Assembly (NCBI RefSeq): GCF_047495875.1 | Contig: NC_092472.1 | Location: 1,148,849 to 1,212,848, forward strand | Reading direction: 5' to 3' | Origin: Pithys albifrons albifrons | Lineage: Eukaryota > Chordata > Aves > Passeriformes > Thamnophilidae | Length of the DNA: 64,000 bases | In this document: piece after piece, positions 43,191-54,858 of the stretch | How positions within the stretch are numbered: position 1 is the first letter of the stretch | Layout: each line of letters starts with the position of its first letter | Made by a program: the position numbers and the translations under genes | Notes under the pieces: model-generated | Told to the model about the DNA's origin: nothing | Databases searched by the model: none | Seen by the model: the letters and a program-made list of their open reading frames with translations, nothing else

Positions 43191-46069
43191 GCTCTGTGCT
43201 TGAACTTCAGTGCCTTGAGTCAGGGCTTTAGCCTGGGACTTTGTGATGGCTGAATCCAAGTTCTGACTGTTCTTCACCATGTTCCTTCTGCAAGACTGGC
43301 TGAATGTGATGGTGCTGAGGCTGAAGTCCTGTCCTGGACATCAGTTCAGGGTTGGTTTGAGGTGACTCTTCTGTCAAATGGTGGGAACTGCAAAGCATCC
43401 TCTCCTTGTCTCTCCAGGCTGTGTGGCTGAAGTGTTTCTTACCTTGGGAAGAAGTTGCCTCTTTGTGTGTAAACTGTATCAAGACAGAACCTGCATCCCA
43501 GCCAGTCTAAAAGTTGCCTTTCCCTTTACCAGGGTTTTCAAATCCAGAAATGCCCTTCCATCTGATTTTCACAAAGAGCTTATTGACCAGCCTGAGGCTG
43601 GGGATGGAGATGACAGGAACAAACAGCACACAGGTTTGCTCACCAGCAGCAGGACTGGGATGCAGAGCTGAACTTGGTCATTCTAAAACATCAGCCCAGG
43701 TTTTTTCATTTTCATTCAAATCTTGGTGTGCCACATGCAATGGAGCCAGATCCTGTGCTGGCCTTTCCTGCTGGCTTCTCATTCACATTCCAAAGGGGTG
43801 TCCAGGGGTTGGGAAGGTTTCCCACTCAAGCATGATCCTTGGCCCCATTGAATGGGCTTCATGCTCTGTGAAATGCCCACTCCTCGTGTGATACAGACCA
43901 CTGGAGCAGGGCAAGGGAAGCTCATTTCACTGGGGGCACCTTCACTGCCCTGCAAGTGAAAGGTCATGCTGCTCAGACTTTTGATTTGAGCTGCTGAAGA
44001 GTGGTCACTAATCCAATCAGCCAGCCAGGCACTGTAGGATACAGCCTTCATTCAGGCATTTGCATGGGTGAGTGGAAGACAGTAACTCTGGGAGCTCCCA
44101 GGGATGCCCTGTGCTGCACAGACCTGCCTGACCTGTGTCTTGTTTAATAAAGTGTTGAAGACCAAGCTCCCAGGAAGATGCTGCACCAGCCTTCACACCT
44201 TGAGTGCACTGTATGAAAAATAAACATCTTTGGAGGTTTCACAGTGGTCATTGGCTGCTCTGGATGGGCTTGTGCTGGGAATTGGACCACATAGCAGCCT
44301 TCAGCAGTGGAGCAACAGGTCTGGATGTGGAGCTTTTAATGTATATATATGTATTCAGAACAACATGCAGCTAAATATTAAATTTTTTCAGAGCTACACA
44401 TAAGCAGCCTCATCTCTATTCTGTGCCCACCTCTGTTCTTCAAGGCTGGTAGCCTGAGATTCACCCCAAATTGGTATTATTCTCTGGGTAACTTGGGATA
44501 TTAAAAATTAAAGGTTGCCAGACTAATGAAGCACAAAACATGGATCTAGTTTAAATAAAGAACACGTGTTGAAAGGAGAAAAACACCCGTGTTCTTACCT
44601 TAAAACAATCCCTGGTGTTGCCCTGGCAGCTTGTGCTGTTAAAGGTGTCCAGGTGCCTTCTGCCCTGTGTGGATCCAAGTTCCTTGGCTGCAGTTGGGTT
44701 GTGGTGGGAGGCAGCTGTACTGCCAGCACTTGTCCTGTCAGCATGGGCTGGGCCAGCATCACCCCTGATAAGTTTTTCCACACATATGTCACAGCTCTGG
44801 TCTAGATGCTCTAATTTTCTCTGCTGTTGGAGCAATTAAAATTATAAATGTTACTGGCAGCTTTAAATTCCTTTTCTAGCTGTTCTGCTTCCATCCAGGT
44901 GCAGCAGCTATGGGCCAGCTCATGTGTTGGGCAGAGCCACTAGTTTCTGTCTAAGGAGCCCTTTCTTGAAGGCAGGTGATGGGGCTGCCACTGTGGAAAG
45001 CCTGAGGAGCAATCAAAGCTTGTGCTCACAGGTGGCTGTGAGTGTCACAGAGGAGTTACTGCCTCAGACTTTGCAGAACTTTGCAGTGTGTGTTGTGCAG
45101 GGGCTCGTTGGGCCAGTGGCCCTCCCTGCTCCAGTCCAGGTGCTGGACCCGGTGAGGTGATGGGCTGATGCACATGGAAACACACTGGGCTTGACCCCAT
45201 GCCATGGGTGCCTTTCCTGGGGATGGCTGAGCAGCACCTAATAGCGTAAGATGGTATTGGATGAGCTTCTCCCACCCAAACTGCTTCCAGGAAATGGGGA
45301 TGATTAGGAATATATGGAATATTTTCACATCTAAGCTATATACTATAATCTTGGGAGTCCCCAGATTCTGTTTGTAACATTCCAGTGCGGGCATCTCAGT
45401 GAGCTCAAATTGGAGGGTTCAGGATGGTGTCTCTGAGGGTCTTGGGCACCTGTGAAGACAGATTTTGGGTGCTGTGGGACTGCTGTGACAGGGATGTGTG
45501 GAGCCACTGATGTTGGCGACATCAGCAATTGACACTGGTTGGGATTTTTTTTTTTTGACTTGCAGATTCAGAAGAGGGACGTCTGTTAGATACATCCTAG
45601 ACAAATGTTAGTGCTTGAGGTTTTATAAGGACTTACTTTAATCACTGTTTTAAAATTTAACATTTTCTCTGCCTCTTGGGCCTGAAATTGTGGGCTGAAA
45701 AACCCTGTGGCTTGGTGCCTGGAGGATCCCCAGTGATGAACTCCAAGGATTAAAGATGCTGCTGGACTTTGGCTGAGGGTGCCGGCGTAGCAAGTGCCTC
45801 AGTCCATGCAGCAGTGGGAGCAGCTGGGCCCGACGCGCTGCACCGATGTGCTGCTATTCGAGTGGAGAGTTTGGAAAGCTCAGAGTTCTGAGCTATGGTT
45901 ATGTTCTCACTTAATAAGGTGTTAACTGACATTGGGAGCTCTGTGGAGAGTTCGGCCATGCGTGGAGGTTAAGCAGTTCCTGGCATCTTGTCTGCTATAA
46001 ACGAGCTTTCAGACACGGGGAAAGAGTTACCGCACGCTCTCGGCGTGTGAATTTTTTTCTTCACATAAA
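43191..46069. other. Intergenic DNA upstream of FGF18, no gene recognised
   Basis: No protein-like frame or repeat was recognised. AATAAA strings at about 44146 and 44220 have no associated gene. Confidence 0.45.
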
Positions 46070-46083
46070 CCCCCCCCCCCCCC
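46070..46083. repeat. C homopolymer at the edge of the FGF18 CpG island
   Basis: Fourteen consecutive C. It marks an abrupt change from AT-rich to CpG-rich DNA. Confidence 0.95.
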
Positions 46084-47002
46084 AACCATCAGCAAACGCC
46101 GTCGGGGCCGGGCGGTGCGGGGCGGCGGAACGGCCGCTGGAGGGCAGGCGAGCCGTGCGGAGCGGGCCGGGCGCGGCGCTGACCCCGCGCTCCGCGTCCC
46201 ACCGCGGGAGCGGTGCCGGCCCATGGCCCGGGCGGCTGTCCCGGCCCGCGGGGGCCGTGCTGGGGCTCCGCTGCCGCCCGCCCGTGGCTGCCCGTGCCGC
46301 TCCGAGGTAAGGGCGCACCGGCCCCGCGGCCCCGGGTGCCGGCGGAGCGGAGAGGGGCTGTGCGGTGCGGTGGCGGGGGGGGGGGGCTCCGAACCCCTCC
46401 CGCTCCGGGCTGCAGCGGCGCCGCCCGCCCCATCGAGCCGGGGAGGGCGCGGCGGAGCCGGAGCCCCCTCCCTTTCTAATTTCTTGAAAAAAGGCTCTCC
46501 GTGCCGGCGCTGCCCTCCGGCCTGGCGGTGCCCGCTCCGCGCAGGCGGTGCCAGCGCCCGGGGGCCGCCCGGCGGTTCCGCCCCCGCGCCCCGCGATGCC
46601 GCCCGCCCGCAGCGCGGAGCGGGGCGCGGGGCGCAGCCCGGAGCGGGGCGCGGCGGCGGCGAGAAAGGCTCCATCCACCCGGCGGGGCCGGGGGGGCGTG
46701 GGGGGGCACTTGCTGATGATCGGAAGTTACTGACAATAAGCACCTTCATCCCCCCAAAGGCGGAGAGAGAGAGAGGGAGAGGAGGAGGAGGAGGAGGAGA
46801 GACAGGGGGAGAGGAGAGCTGATGCCTGACGAGTCACTCGGCGGAGGCAGAGCGGGCGGTACCACAACTTCCCGGCGGCGCGGAGCGGCGCGGAGCAGCG
46901 CGGCGCGGATCGCAGCTCGCCGGCCGGATCGCTCCCATGTCAGCGCGGGGGACTGCGCTCCGCTAGCGACCAGCCGCCGGCCAGCCCCCTCCTCGCCCAG
47001 CG
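46084..47002 (+). promoter_or_regulatory. FGF18: FGF18 CpG island, promoter and 5' UTR
   Basis: About 900 bp of CpG-dense DNA leads into the FGF18 start codon. Notable parts are a 12-G run at 46375-46386, a GA-rich tract at 46759-46817, and a canonical donor-like CCGAG|GTAAGG at 46306/46307. The start site is not determined. Upstream ATGs at 46822 and 46937 lie in the probable 5' UTR. Open frames across the island (for example 46115-46822) reflect GC composition and are not called genes. Confidence 0.75.
46937..46966 (+). promoter_or_regulatory. Upstream open reading frame in the FGF18 5' UTR
   Basis: The ATG at 46937 opens a 9-codon frame ending in TAG, 36 nt before the FGF18 ATG. Its context has C at -3, which is weak. 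It would be in the mRNA only if transcription starts upstream of it. Confidence 0.45.
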
Positions 47003-47034
47003 ATGTATTCACTGCTCTCAGCCTGCACTTGCCT
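47003..47034 (+). CDS. FGF18: FGF18 coding exon 1
   Basis: Encodes MYSLLSACTC plus two bases of Leu. The donor is GCCT|GTAAGG. The coding part is 32 nt. Confidence 0.93.
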
Positions 47035-47364
47035 GTAAGGATTATGGCATATTTATAAATATTTTTATTATTATTTTTAAATTTTTAAAAATATTTTTAA
47101 TTAAGAAAAACCAACTTTCATTCTGAAGGCTCCGGTTGCGTTTTCTTTGCAACCAGGTGGTAACTGGGACCTGAGCCTTTCTATAAGCAGAGCATCGCTC
47201 TGCACCCTTTAAAAAATTGCAAACAAAAACAAAGCAAAAAAAACCAACAAAACAAAAAAACTCCCCAACTTTAACCATTTTACCGCATCATTTGATCTTT
47301 TGTTGCTTTTTTTTTTCTCCTCTCCAGATGTTTACATTTCCTGCTGCTGTGCTTTCAGGTACAG
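47003..47364 (+). CDS. FGF18: Fibroblast growth factor 18, 5' part only (first two coding exons)
   Basis: FGF18 is a secreted FGF8-subfamily ligand that acts through FGFR3/FGFR2 in cartilage, bone, lung and neural patterning. The two exons encode MYSLLSACTCL and then CLHFLLLCFQVQ, which is the FGF18 signal peptide, with a hydrophobic leucine-rich core. The chosen ATG has G at -3. Exon 1 supplies 32 nt and exon 2 supplies 37 nt, together 23 codons ending in phase 0. The next exon should begin at the Val-Leu-Val-Ala segment and was not found before 64000, so the beta-trefoil domain is outside the window. The gene follows NPM1 on the same strand, as in other amniotes. Confidence 0.93.
47328..47364 (+). 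CDS. FGF18: FGF18 coding exon 2 (37-nt microexon)
   Basis: The acceptor is TCTCCTCTCCAG after a long T run, and the donor is ACAG|GTACGT. It encodes the rest of the signal peptide, CLHFLLLCFQVQ. It is too short to appear as an independent open frame. Confidence 0.93.
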
Positions 47365-48459
47365 GTACGTGTCCTTTCTGTCCTCTCTCGCTTTTGGTTA
47401 TAAAATAGAAACAAAGGCGGCGTGCTGACCTCGAGTGCCAGGCAGGTTTGGCTGGGGCTTTCACTTGTTTCCCTCTAGTTTTTACAGCCGTTTTAAACCC
47501 AGCCCCGCACCAGATGCTGGAGCGTCACTCGCCGCGAGCTGGGGCTGCCCCCGCACTCCGTTCGCGTTCCGTGCCCGGCTGTGCTGAGCGCGGTGCTGGC
47601 CGGGGAGCAGCCGGTGCGCCGGTAGCCTGCCCTAGCGGGATCCTCTGGAGTGCATTAGCCTGGCTAATGATGTGAGAGGGAGTGCTGGACTCTCCTTGCA
47701 CAATGTTGATTGATGCACTTGCCTTGGAAGAGCAGGCGCTCTCCTGCTCGCCCTCCTTTTTTTTTTTCCCTTTTTTTCCCCCTTTTTTTGTTTCTCCTCT
47801 TTGGGAACTTGCTCCCAAAAACTGATACTTTGAAAAACATGAGTTTGCCTAGCCAGGAGAAGGAGGCTGTGTGCTCCCTCCCCATTATTCAGTAGAACGC
47901 CGTCCAAGTCAGCTCCAGCCTTTGATCCTGCCTCGGCAGGAATGAAGCCGTTGGAGGAACACCCTGAGCGGCAAAGCTTTGCAGCCCAGGCACCCCTGGG
48001 ATGGGGATGGCAGCTGCCCCCCGACAGCCCCATGGCCACACACTTCACTGCCACGGGATTTCAGCTGTGCATCCTGGAGCAGACCCACCTGCGGGGCGGG
48101 GCAGAGCAGGTGCCACTGCTCCAGTGGCTCCAGCCCACCTTTCCCCCGGGACTGGGGGCCGCTTGAGCAACCCCTTGGCCCCGTGTGATGTGTTGCTGGG
48201 ATTGCACCTGCTCGCCCTCTCCAGCTCCGCAACAGCAGCAAGGGATGGTCCTGGATCAGCACAGCCACAGCCTTGGAGAGGGCTCTATCTCTCTGGCTAA
48301 GCTAAAACCCAGACCAGCCCCATCCCCTGGTCCCCCACCCATCACAAAAATCCCCCGTCACATTTTTTTTTTCCTCATCCCCGCCAAGAACTGCAGCTCG
48401 AACCTAACACCAGCAGAGCCTCCCCCGGCGGAGCAGCGTCCTCAGCAGGAGAGGATCCA

Positions 48460-49330
48460 CAGCTGTAAATTACCCTGCGGTTGGAAGGTGTTTGCTCTGT
48501 TTCTCTGGTGCGTTTTTTTTCAAGCCCAAGGAATAACAGGCTGCGCAGGGCTCACAGCGCCGGCACCGTTTGCAATGGGGAGACATTTTTTTGTGATTGT
48601 GCGGTAACTGAAGTTAATCAGCCCTTCAGCCCCCTCCCTTTCCCCCTCCCTTCGGTGCTTTTAGTGAATCAGAAAAAGTTTGGCTGGATGCCTGGAAAGC
48701 ACTTGCTAAAATCTGATCTCTTACTTCAGCAGCCTTAAAACAAAGTTATTGGCATTTGTACAGTTGGAGCTTGCAGGCTTCCAAAGCAATAAAATAATAA
48801 GAAAAAAAAGGGGGGAAAAAAGAAAGCTGTGCACTCTGGTGCTATTAGAACCATACTTGCTCCATTCCGTGCTGATTTTGCAGCATTCTGTGGGATGTGA
48901 GGTGGGGATTGCTCCGCTGGGCACTCCAGAGGTGTCCTGGCTGTGGCTGGAGTGGCGGCGGAGCTCGCTGGGTGTCACACCGAGAGCGCAGCTCCTTCGG
49001 CGATCAGCGCTGGGAGCCAAAACATTAGATTAGTCATACTCGAGGGCCTTCAAGTGAGTGTTTACAGTATTAATGGTAGATGAAAAGATGTGAATGCTGT
49101 AAGTTTTTATTGCCCATTTTGTTACACTTTCTTTCTGGATTTATTCATGGGATTACATGTTTTGAGCCTGAATGGGAGGGAGGGATTATAGGATTTCTTT
49201 TATAATGATCAGTTTGGTTAGGAGTTAGCCTTTGGTGAACTGGAGTAAATTAATGCATCACTTAGGTTTAATATTTATTTAGTCTAAAGGAAATTGTTTA
49301 GTTTTGCTTAAAGGGCTCTGTGTTGTATTG
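48460..49330. promoter_or_regulatory. Candidate conserved non-coding block in FGF18 intron 2
   Basis: Repeat-free DNA with many developmental binding-site-like words, including AACTGAAGTTAATCAG near 48606, AGCAATAAAATAATAAG near 48784, GAGTAAATTAATGCATCA near 49244, and TTTAATATTTATTTAGTC near 49267. Proximity to the FGF18 promoter and the AT-rich texture suggest an enhancer. Conservation is untested. Confidence 0.33.
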
Positions 49331-52300
49331 GGGAGATTTAAGAGCTTCTGAAGTGGATTATATTCTAAGGCCACCTTTCGCCCTCCTGTTCAAGCCGTGA
49401 TCTGTGGGTTGTCCCGTGTGTTAGTCTTAGAATTACACTCCTCTGCTGCTGGCTTGTTACCCTGTGGCTCTGTGTGCAGAGGTAGAAATCCCTCCAGCGT
49501 GTGTGGGGCTGGAGGTGTTCTGGGGCAAAACACCACGGCTTGGGTGTTCCGTGTGTTCTGTCAGATCCTCGTGTACGAACCTGCATTGAGTTGATTGTGA
49601 GCTGCTGCAGTCAGGTGGTTGGTGGCTCACTGTTGGATAAAAACTTTCTAGTAGACCCCAAGCCCACCTTTGCAGCTGCCAGTGGGTGATCCAGTCAGGT
49701 GTAGCATCACCTGTGGGCAGGTTGTGGCAGCATTGGAGGGGCTGTTCCCCGGCCTGGGTCACAGGGAGGTTGGAGGGTCTGGAGTTTCCAGGAGCAGGAT
49801 TTAAACTCCTGGGTGGGTTGGACTCCTCCAGGGCTTTGCTGGTGTGTGACATTTCCACCAAGGACTATGGGGATGAGCATGTGTTGGGTCAGAGGGGAGC
49901 ACTGCTGGAGTGTAGGTGCAGCACAGCCCTGGCAGCAGCCCTAGAGCTCACAGGGCTGCCTGGAGGACACCTAGTTTGCTGATCCCTTCCTCTGCGGCAG
50001 CAATGGCCACATCGTTTTCCTCTCTTGCATCTTGGGAAGTTCCTCTGCTGCTTGGAGTTGCTGCAGTTCCAAAGCAGAGATACTGGATACTCTTGGGGAC
50101 CCTGGAGACATTAATTTATTTATGCAGGTTGTTCTTAGGGATGCCCTTTCGCTGATGGTTACTGATCTCTCCCTCTTATAACGTGTCTTTAACATCCTTC
50201 AGTTTATTCTCCTGCTACCTTTTCATGCTGTCAGGAGAAATTTCTCTTCCATGTGCTTTTTCCATCTGTATGTCCCTCGGTGGTTTTATGTTTGGCTTTG
50301 GAGTCAGTCTCTGCTCTTCAAGCAGGTGAGAAATGCCAGGAGCACCTTGCAGAGTTTGAGGGGATGGCCTATGCTGTGCCTACTCTGGCAGCACCAGTGA
50401 CCTTTAGCACATCAAACTTGGGGACATGGGACTCAGAGGGCCCCCTTTGCCAGGCCAGGTGGGGACTGGAGTCAGCTTTGGTGTAGGCTGAGCAGTAGGA
50501 TGTGAGGCTTTCAGTGCCTTCATGGCTTGCAAGAGCTTCCAGCTCCTCTGTTCCTGAGCCTCCTCCAGTGCATTTCCAGCCAGAGTAGGGGGTGATGCCG
50601 GTGTGGGCTGTCCCGGCTGTGCTGCAGAGCACAGGGTGGTCCTGCCTCAGTCTGTTCCCTGCCCTGATAAACCTCACTGTGTTCTTCTACATGGAGTGCA
50701 TCTGTCTTAGATTATGAAGAGGTCCCTGATAGGGCCAAATCCTTTGCTTTTATGGCTCTTGTAGGTTAAGATCCAGCTTTGGAATCTGATCCAGAAGCAA
50801 ACAGGAGGTCAGAGGAACGCACAAGGCAGCACTGGGCTATTTTCACATCTGCTGGTGTTGTGTAAGAGGAAGACTGCGGTGCACCATGCCAATAGCAACT
50901 TGTGTTTCTCCTAAGCTCCTGTGCAGCGACAGACAGTTATTGTTTGGGGCTTTATAAAGTGAGACACAGAGAAGTGTTGCTTCCACACGTTCAGTGAGCC
51001 AGATCCTGTGGTCTGGCGGCGCCGTGTGCAGCACATGGTGGAGGCGTGAGCCTGCTGAGCAGCTCCCTCCCCTCTCTCCTCTGCTGTTCCACAGCCATCC
51101 TTCCAAGGACAGGGAGCATGAGTGACAAGTGCCACCAAATGGCGCTGGGGACACTGTTGTGGAGAAGCAGGAGATGGTCCTGGTCGCAGCCCCTGACTCG
51201 CCTTGCCTGGCTGCCACTTCTGCAGTTGTGCAGTAGTGCTAGAGCCACAGCTCCTGCCTGCCCTGTCCCTCCTGGTGATAGTGCTTGTGACAGCACTGGG
51301 GGCAGGGTGCTGGACTGCACATCGCCAACAAGGTTATTCTCATGTCTATGGATGGACACCCACCTGCCTTCGCTGGCCTCAGGTGGCACCATGTCTGTCT
51401 TGTCATGGCAGCCAAGACTGTGTGTGCTGCCAGGGGTGGAGTTTGGGCATCACTGCATTGCTCCCAAAGCTTACACTGTGGGACAGGGCAGGTGGTACCC
51501 CAGTGCTGCTCTGATCCTCAAAGTCCCCGGTGTGCTGAGACTCAGCAGGGCCCAGAGTCCTGTGACTCCCAGGCTGGATGATCTTGTGCCTGCCATCTCT
51601 GCCAGCCTGGAACTGGGACCACCAAGTCTCAGCATGGGATCCCTGTGGCAGCACCTGCCTTCTGCTCCACGAGTCATGCTGAGAAGGACAGGATATGTCA
51701 AAGGTGGTCTGGGAAAGGCTGGACAGCTCTCTGTTGGTTTTTCTGATTGCACCTGACAATTACTAGGCAGTGAGAGGACATGGGAAACTGCATGAGCAAA
51801 GCCTGATTTAATTAGCAGAGTTGCTCAGTGATGTTGAAGTGCATGACCCCATCATGGGCCGGAGCTGATGAGATGGTCCACAGCTCTGGCTCCATGCTGC
51901 TGCTGGACTCAAGGCTGCAGGTGTGGCTCTGCTGGCTCACAACCTGCAGAGGCAAGGTCTGCTTGCATACTAAATTGTTGCAGTTTCAAACCCTCTTTCT
52001 CTCTAGGAAACAACTTTGCTGCTTGCCACAAGGGATTTTTATTCCCTGCTGCTGACTCATTGCACCATTCTGTGAAGTGTTGTGTCCTGAAGCTGCCCCT
52101 CATGTTCTGATTCTGCCTCCTGATCTTTGGAGAGCTCAGGCTAGTCGAGGAAGAGGAGGCATGGTGGAGCAGTTGCCTGGGCTGGAAGCCCTGCTGAGTG
52201 TCAGTGAGGTGGTACGTGTGCTGATGGACACTGGGGTTCCCCTGTGGGAGAAGTGAGACTGCAATTAGCATGAAGTGAGTGCAGATGTGGGTGTTGCTCC

Positions 52301-54644
52301 TACACAGGTGGGAGTTTGCAGCCTGTGCCTCACTGGTGGCTGTTGGGTGCCTGCCCTGGGCATGCCCTGCCTCTGCTTCTCACAGTCCTCAGCCCCTCAG
52401 TGTACTGGGACAGGTCCTGTGCTGGAAAGGCCCCTCAAACACATGTTCAGTGGTAAGATGTCCAAGGACTAGGCTGTTTCCAGATTCCCACCCCAGCGAG
52501 GCTGACACCAACATGAGCTTCTTAAGCATTTAGGGGCTTTGGGTGTGCTGTGGCAATGGGCTCAGCATCACTTGTGGGTGTGCTGTGGCAATGGGCAGCA
52601 GAGCAGAGCTGCTGCTTGGAGGCTTTGATGTGCACCCTGTGCATGTGCAGTTTGCTTTTTCCAAAGCTCCAGAGATGTGTGAGTTGCTTCAGAGAAACAG
52701 AGAAGGACATGGCTGTTGTTGAGCAGAGTGCACAGAAGGTACCTGTGAGGTTCAGATTTCCCCTGTTCCAGATAGCTGGATGGTGGTTGTATTTAATTTC
52801 TGGTTTGCTTTCCTCGTTGCACCTGGCAGGTACAAGGCTGGACAGAGACAAGTGGTGTGGGGTTCAGAGCGGTGCAGGGTTTGGCAGGAGGGATGCCAGC
52901 TCAAACTCAAAACTGGTTTTTGCTTGTAGAGCAGCTTGGCTCTACAGCTTATGGCCATATCTTGGCCATAGCAATCCTGGAGCAGGAGTAAAATGAGTGA
53001 AATGGGCAAAGGCCACATGGCAAAGGAAGTGTTGCTCCAAAGCCCTGTGGGTGCTTTTGGGATGTGGTGATGCTGCTGGTGGTGGGTGCTGTGTTGGGAG
53101 TGAGTGCTGAGGACACCAGGGGGCTCAGGTGGGATGGGCAGCATGGAGGGGCTTGGGCAGCCACTCAGAGTATCTGATTTTGCTGTAAGCTGACAGTGCT
53201 GAGCTGGTTAGTTGGTCAAGTGCATGTCTCGCTCTGCTGCGGGAGGGTGAGCTCAAGAGAGAGACTCCCTTGGGACTGAAGTTCATTTTTTTGGATCTAT
53301 AAAGCTACTCCTGGATCCTTGGGAGTATTTTTATGTATCTCTTTCATTCCTTAGAAGCTGGGGAAACCCACTGTGATCTCTCCTCTCCTCCTTGGCTGAG
53401 CTGCTCTTCACTCTTTTTTTCCCAGGTATGGATACTTTAGAGATCAGCTGCGGTAAGCTCAGGTGAAAAATGAGTTCAGGGAACAGAATGACTTAGAAAG
53501 GGAAAAGAGGAGTGGCTGCTGCTGATGCCTGGGTAGGGGTTGGTGAGGAATGATACCTTCTGCCAGGGCCTCTGCCTGGGGTCTCTGCAAGCTGCTCTGG
53601 CCCTGGGAAGGCTGGGGTAGGTTGTGCTGGGGGAGCTGGAAGCCCTGGGCCCAGGGGGGCACCAAAATGCCCTCCCGCCTGGGAGATGCACCTTCCTGTG
53701 CTCTGCTTCTGCGACCAGGGGGCTTCCACCTGGGTATCTGTGGCCCCAACAGGTTAGTTCATATTTTTTTCTTTTGCTGGGTTTTTGTGTTTTGATCACC
53801 CACTGTGCCATAACATCAGGTACAGGCAGAAATTATGCAGAGCTGGGCGTTGTGCTGCCTACCTGGTATGTCACCTCTGTGTCCTGGTACCTCTCCAGAT
53901 GTCCATGGAAGATTAGCCATCCAGCAAAGCAGCTGGAGGGAAAGTATGAAAAAAAAAATAGAAAAGACTGTCTGGCTCTGCCAAAGTACTTTCCTGTTGC
54001 CATTCAGCAGCTTTGCCATAGCATGAAGAGAAAGAAAGGGAAACACAGAGGAAGGAGAAGGCTTAGCCTGTCATGGTCTGTGTGTTTCCCTTTGTGTGAG
54101 CTCCTCATCGCTCTGGGGGCTGCAGTGGGTGGGAGCTGACGTGCCAATCTTCCCCCTCGGCCAAGGGCAGGCTGTGCTGCTGCTGCTTCCATGTGGGACT
54201 GGATTCCCTGGGCAGCGCTTCCAACAGCTCCCTGCCTGCTCTCCCTACACAAACAGCTGGAGTTCAGGCTGAACCACATGCCAGTGTTGTCCACATAGTG
54301 ACAGCACATCCTCTCCCTTTGTTGGACTCTACTCATACGCTGCTCACTGCCTGCATTTGCTTTTTTGTGAAGTTACCAGCTTGATTCTGCTGCAGGCTGT
54401 GGAAAAGGGGTGGTGCTGCTGGGAAACTGGAATGCCTTTAATCTCTGGACCTGAGAGTGCAGTAACAGAGTCTGATGCATCCTCCTCCACGGCCTTGGTG
54501 CTGCTCTGCCTGCCTGGCTGTGATGGGGTGGGTGCTGTCGATTTGCTGCTGGTACTGGCTGTGGTGAATGTTGCCTTGGAGGCAGTGGGAGGAAAGGGGG
54601 GGATCTGAGGCTGTGGTGTTGGGATAAAAGGCCTGAGGTTGTAC

Positions 54645-54858
54645 CATGGCAGGTTTAGTTGAGCTATTAGGAAAAATTTCTTCAATGAAAGGGTCATCAA
54701 GCACTGAAACAGGCTGCCCATCCCTGGAAGTGTTCAGAACATGTGTGGATGTGGCCCCTGGGGACAGGGTTTAGCAGTGGGCCTGGAAGTGCTGGGTTAA
54801 CAGTTGGACTTAGTGGTCTCAGAGGGTTTTTGCAACCTGAACGATTCTGTGATAAGAA
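54645..54858 (+). mobile_element. CR1 LINE 3' end, forward orientation
   Basis: CR1 phrases in order: AGGAAAAATTTCTTCAATGA, CTGAAACAGGCTGCCCATCC, AACATGTGTGGATGTGGCCC, AGTGCTGGGTTAACAGTTGG, and CAACCTGAACGATTCTGTGA. It is 5'-truncated and belongs to a different CR1 subfamily from the 42836 and 61020 copies. Confidence 0.88.

Noticed and set aside
46061..46822. Several frames of 80-240 codons across the FGF18 CpG island on both strands
   Set aside because: GC-rich composition suppresses stops. The products are Arg/Ala/Pro/Gly-rich without domains, and FGF18 coding starts later at 47003.
53190..53270. GGTTAGTTGGTCAAGTGC, which resembles a tRNA A/D-arm
   Set aside because: No matching anticodon stem, T-arm consensus or acceptor stem follows at the right distances.
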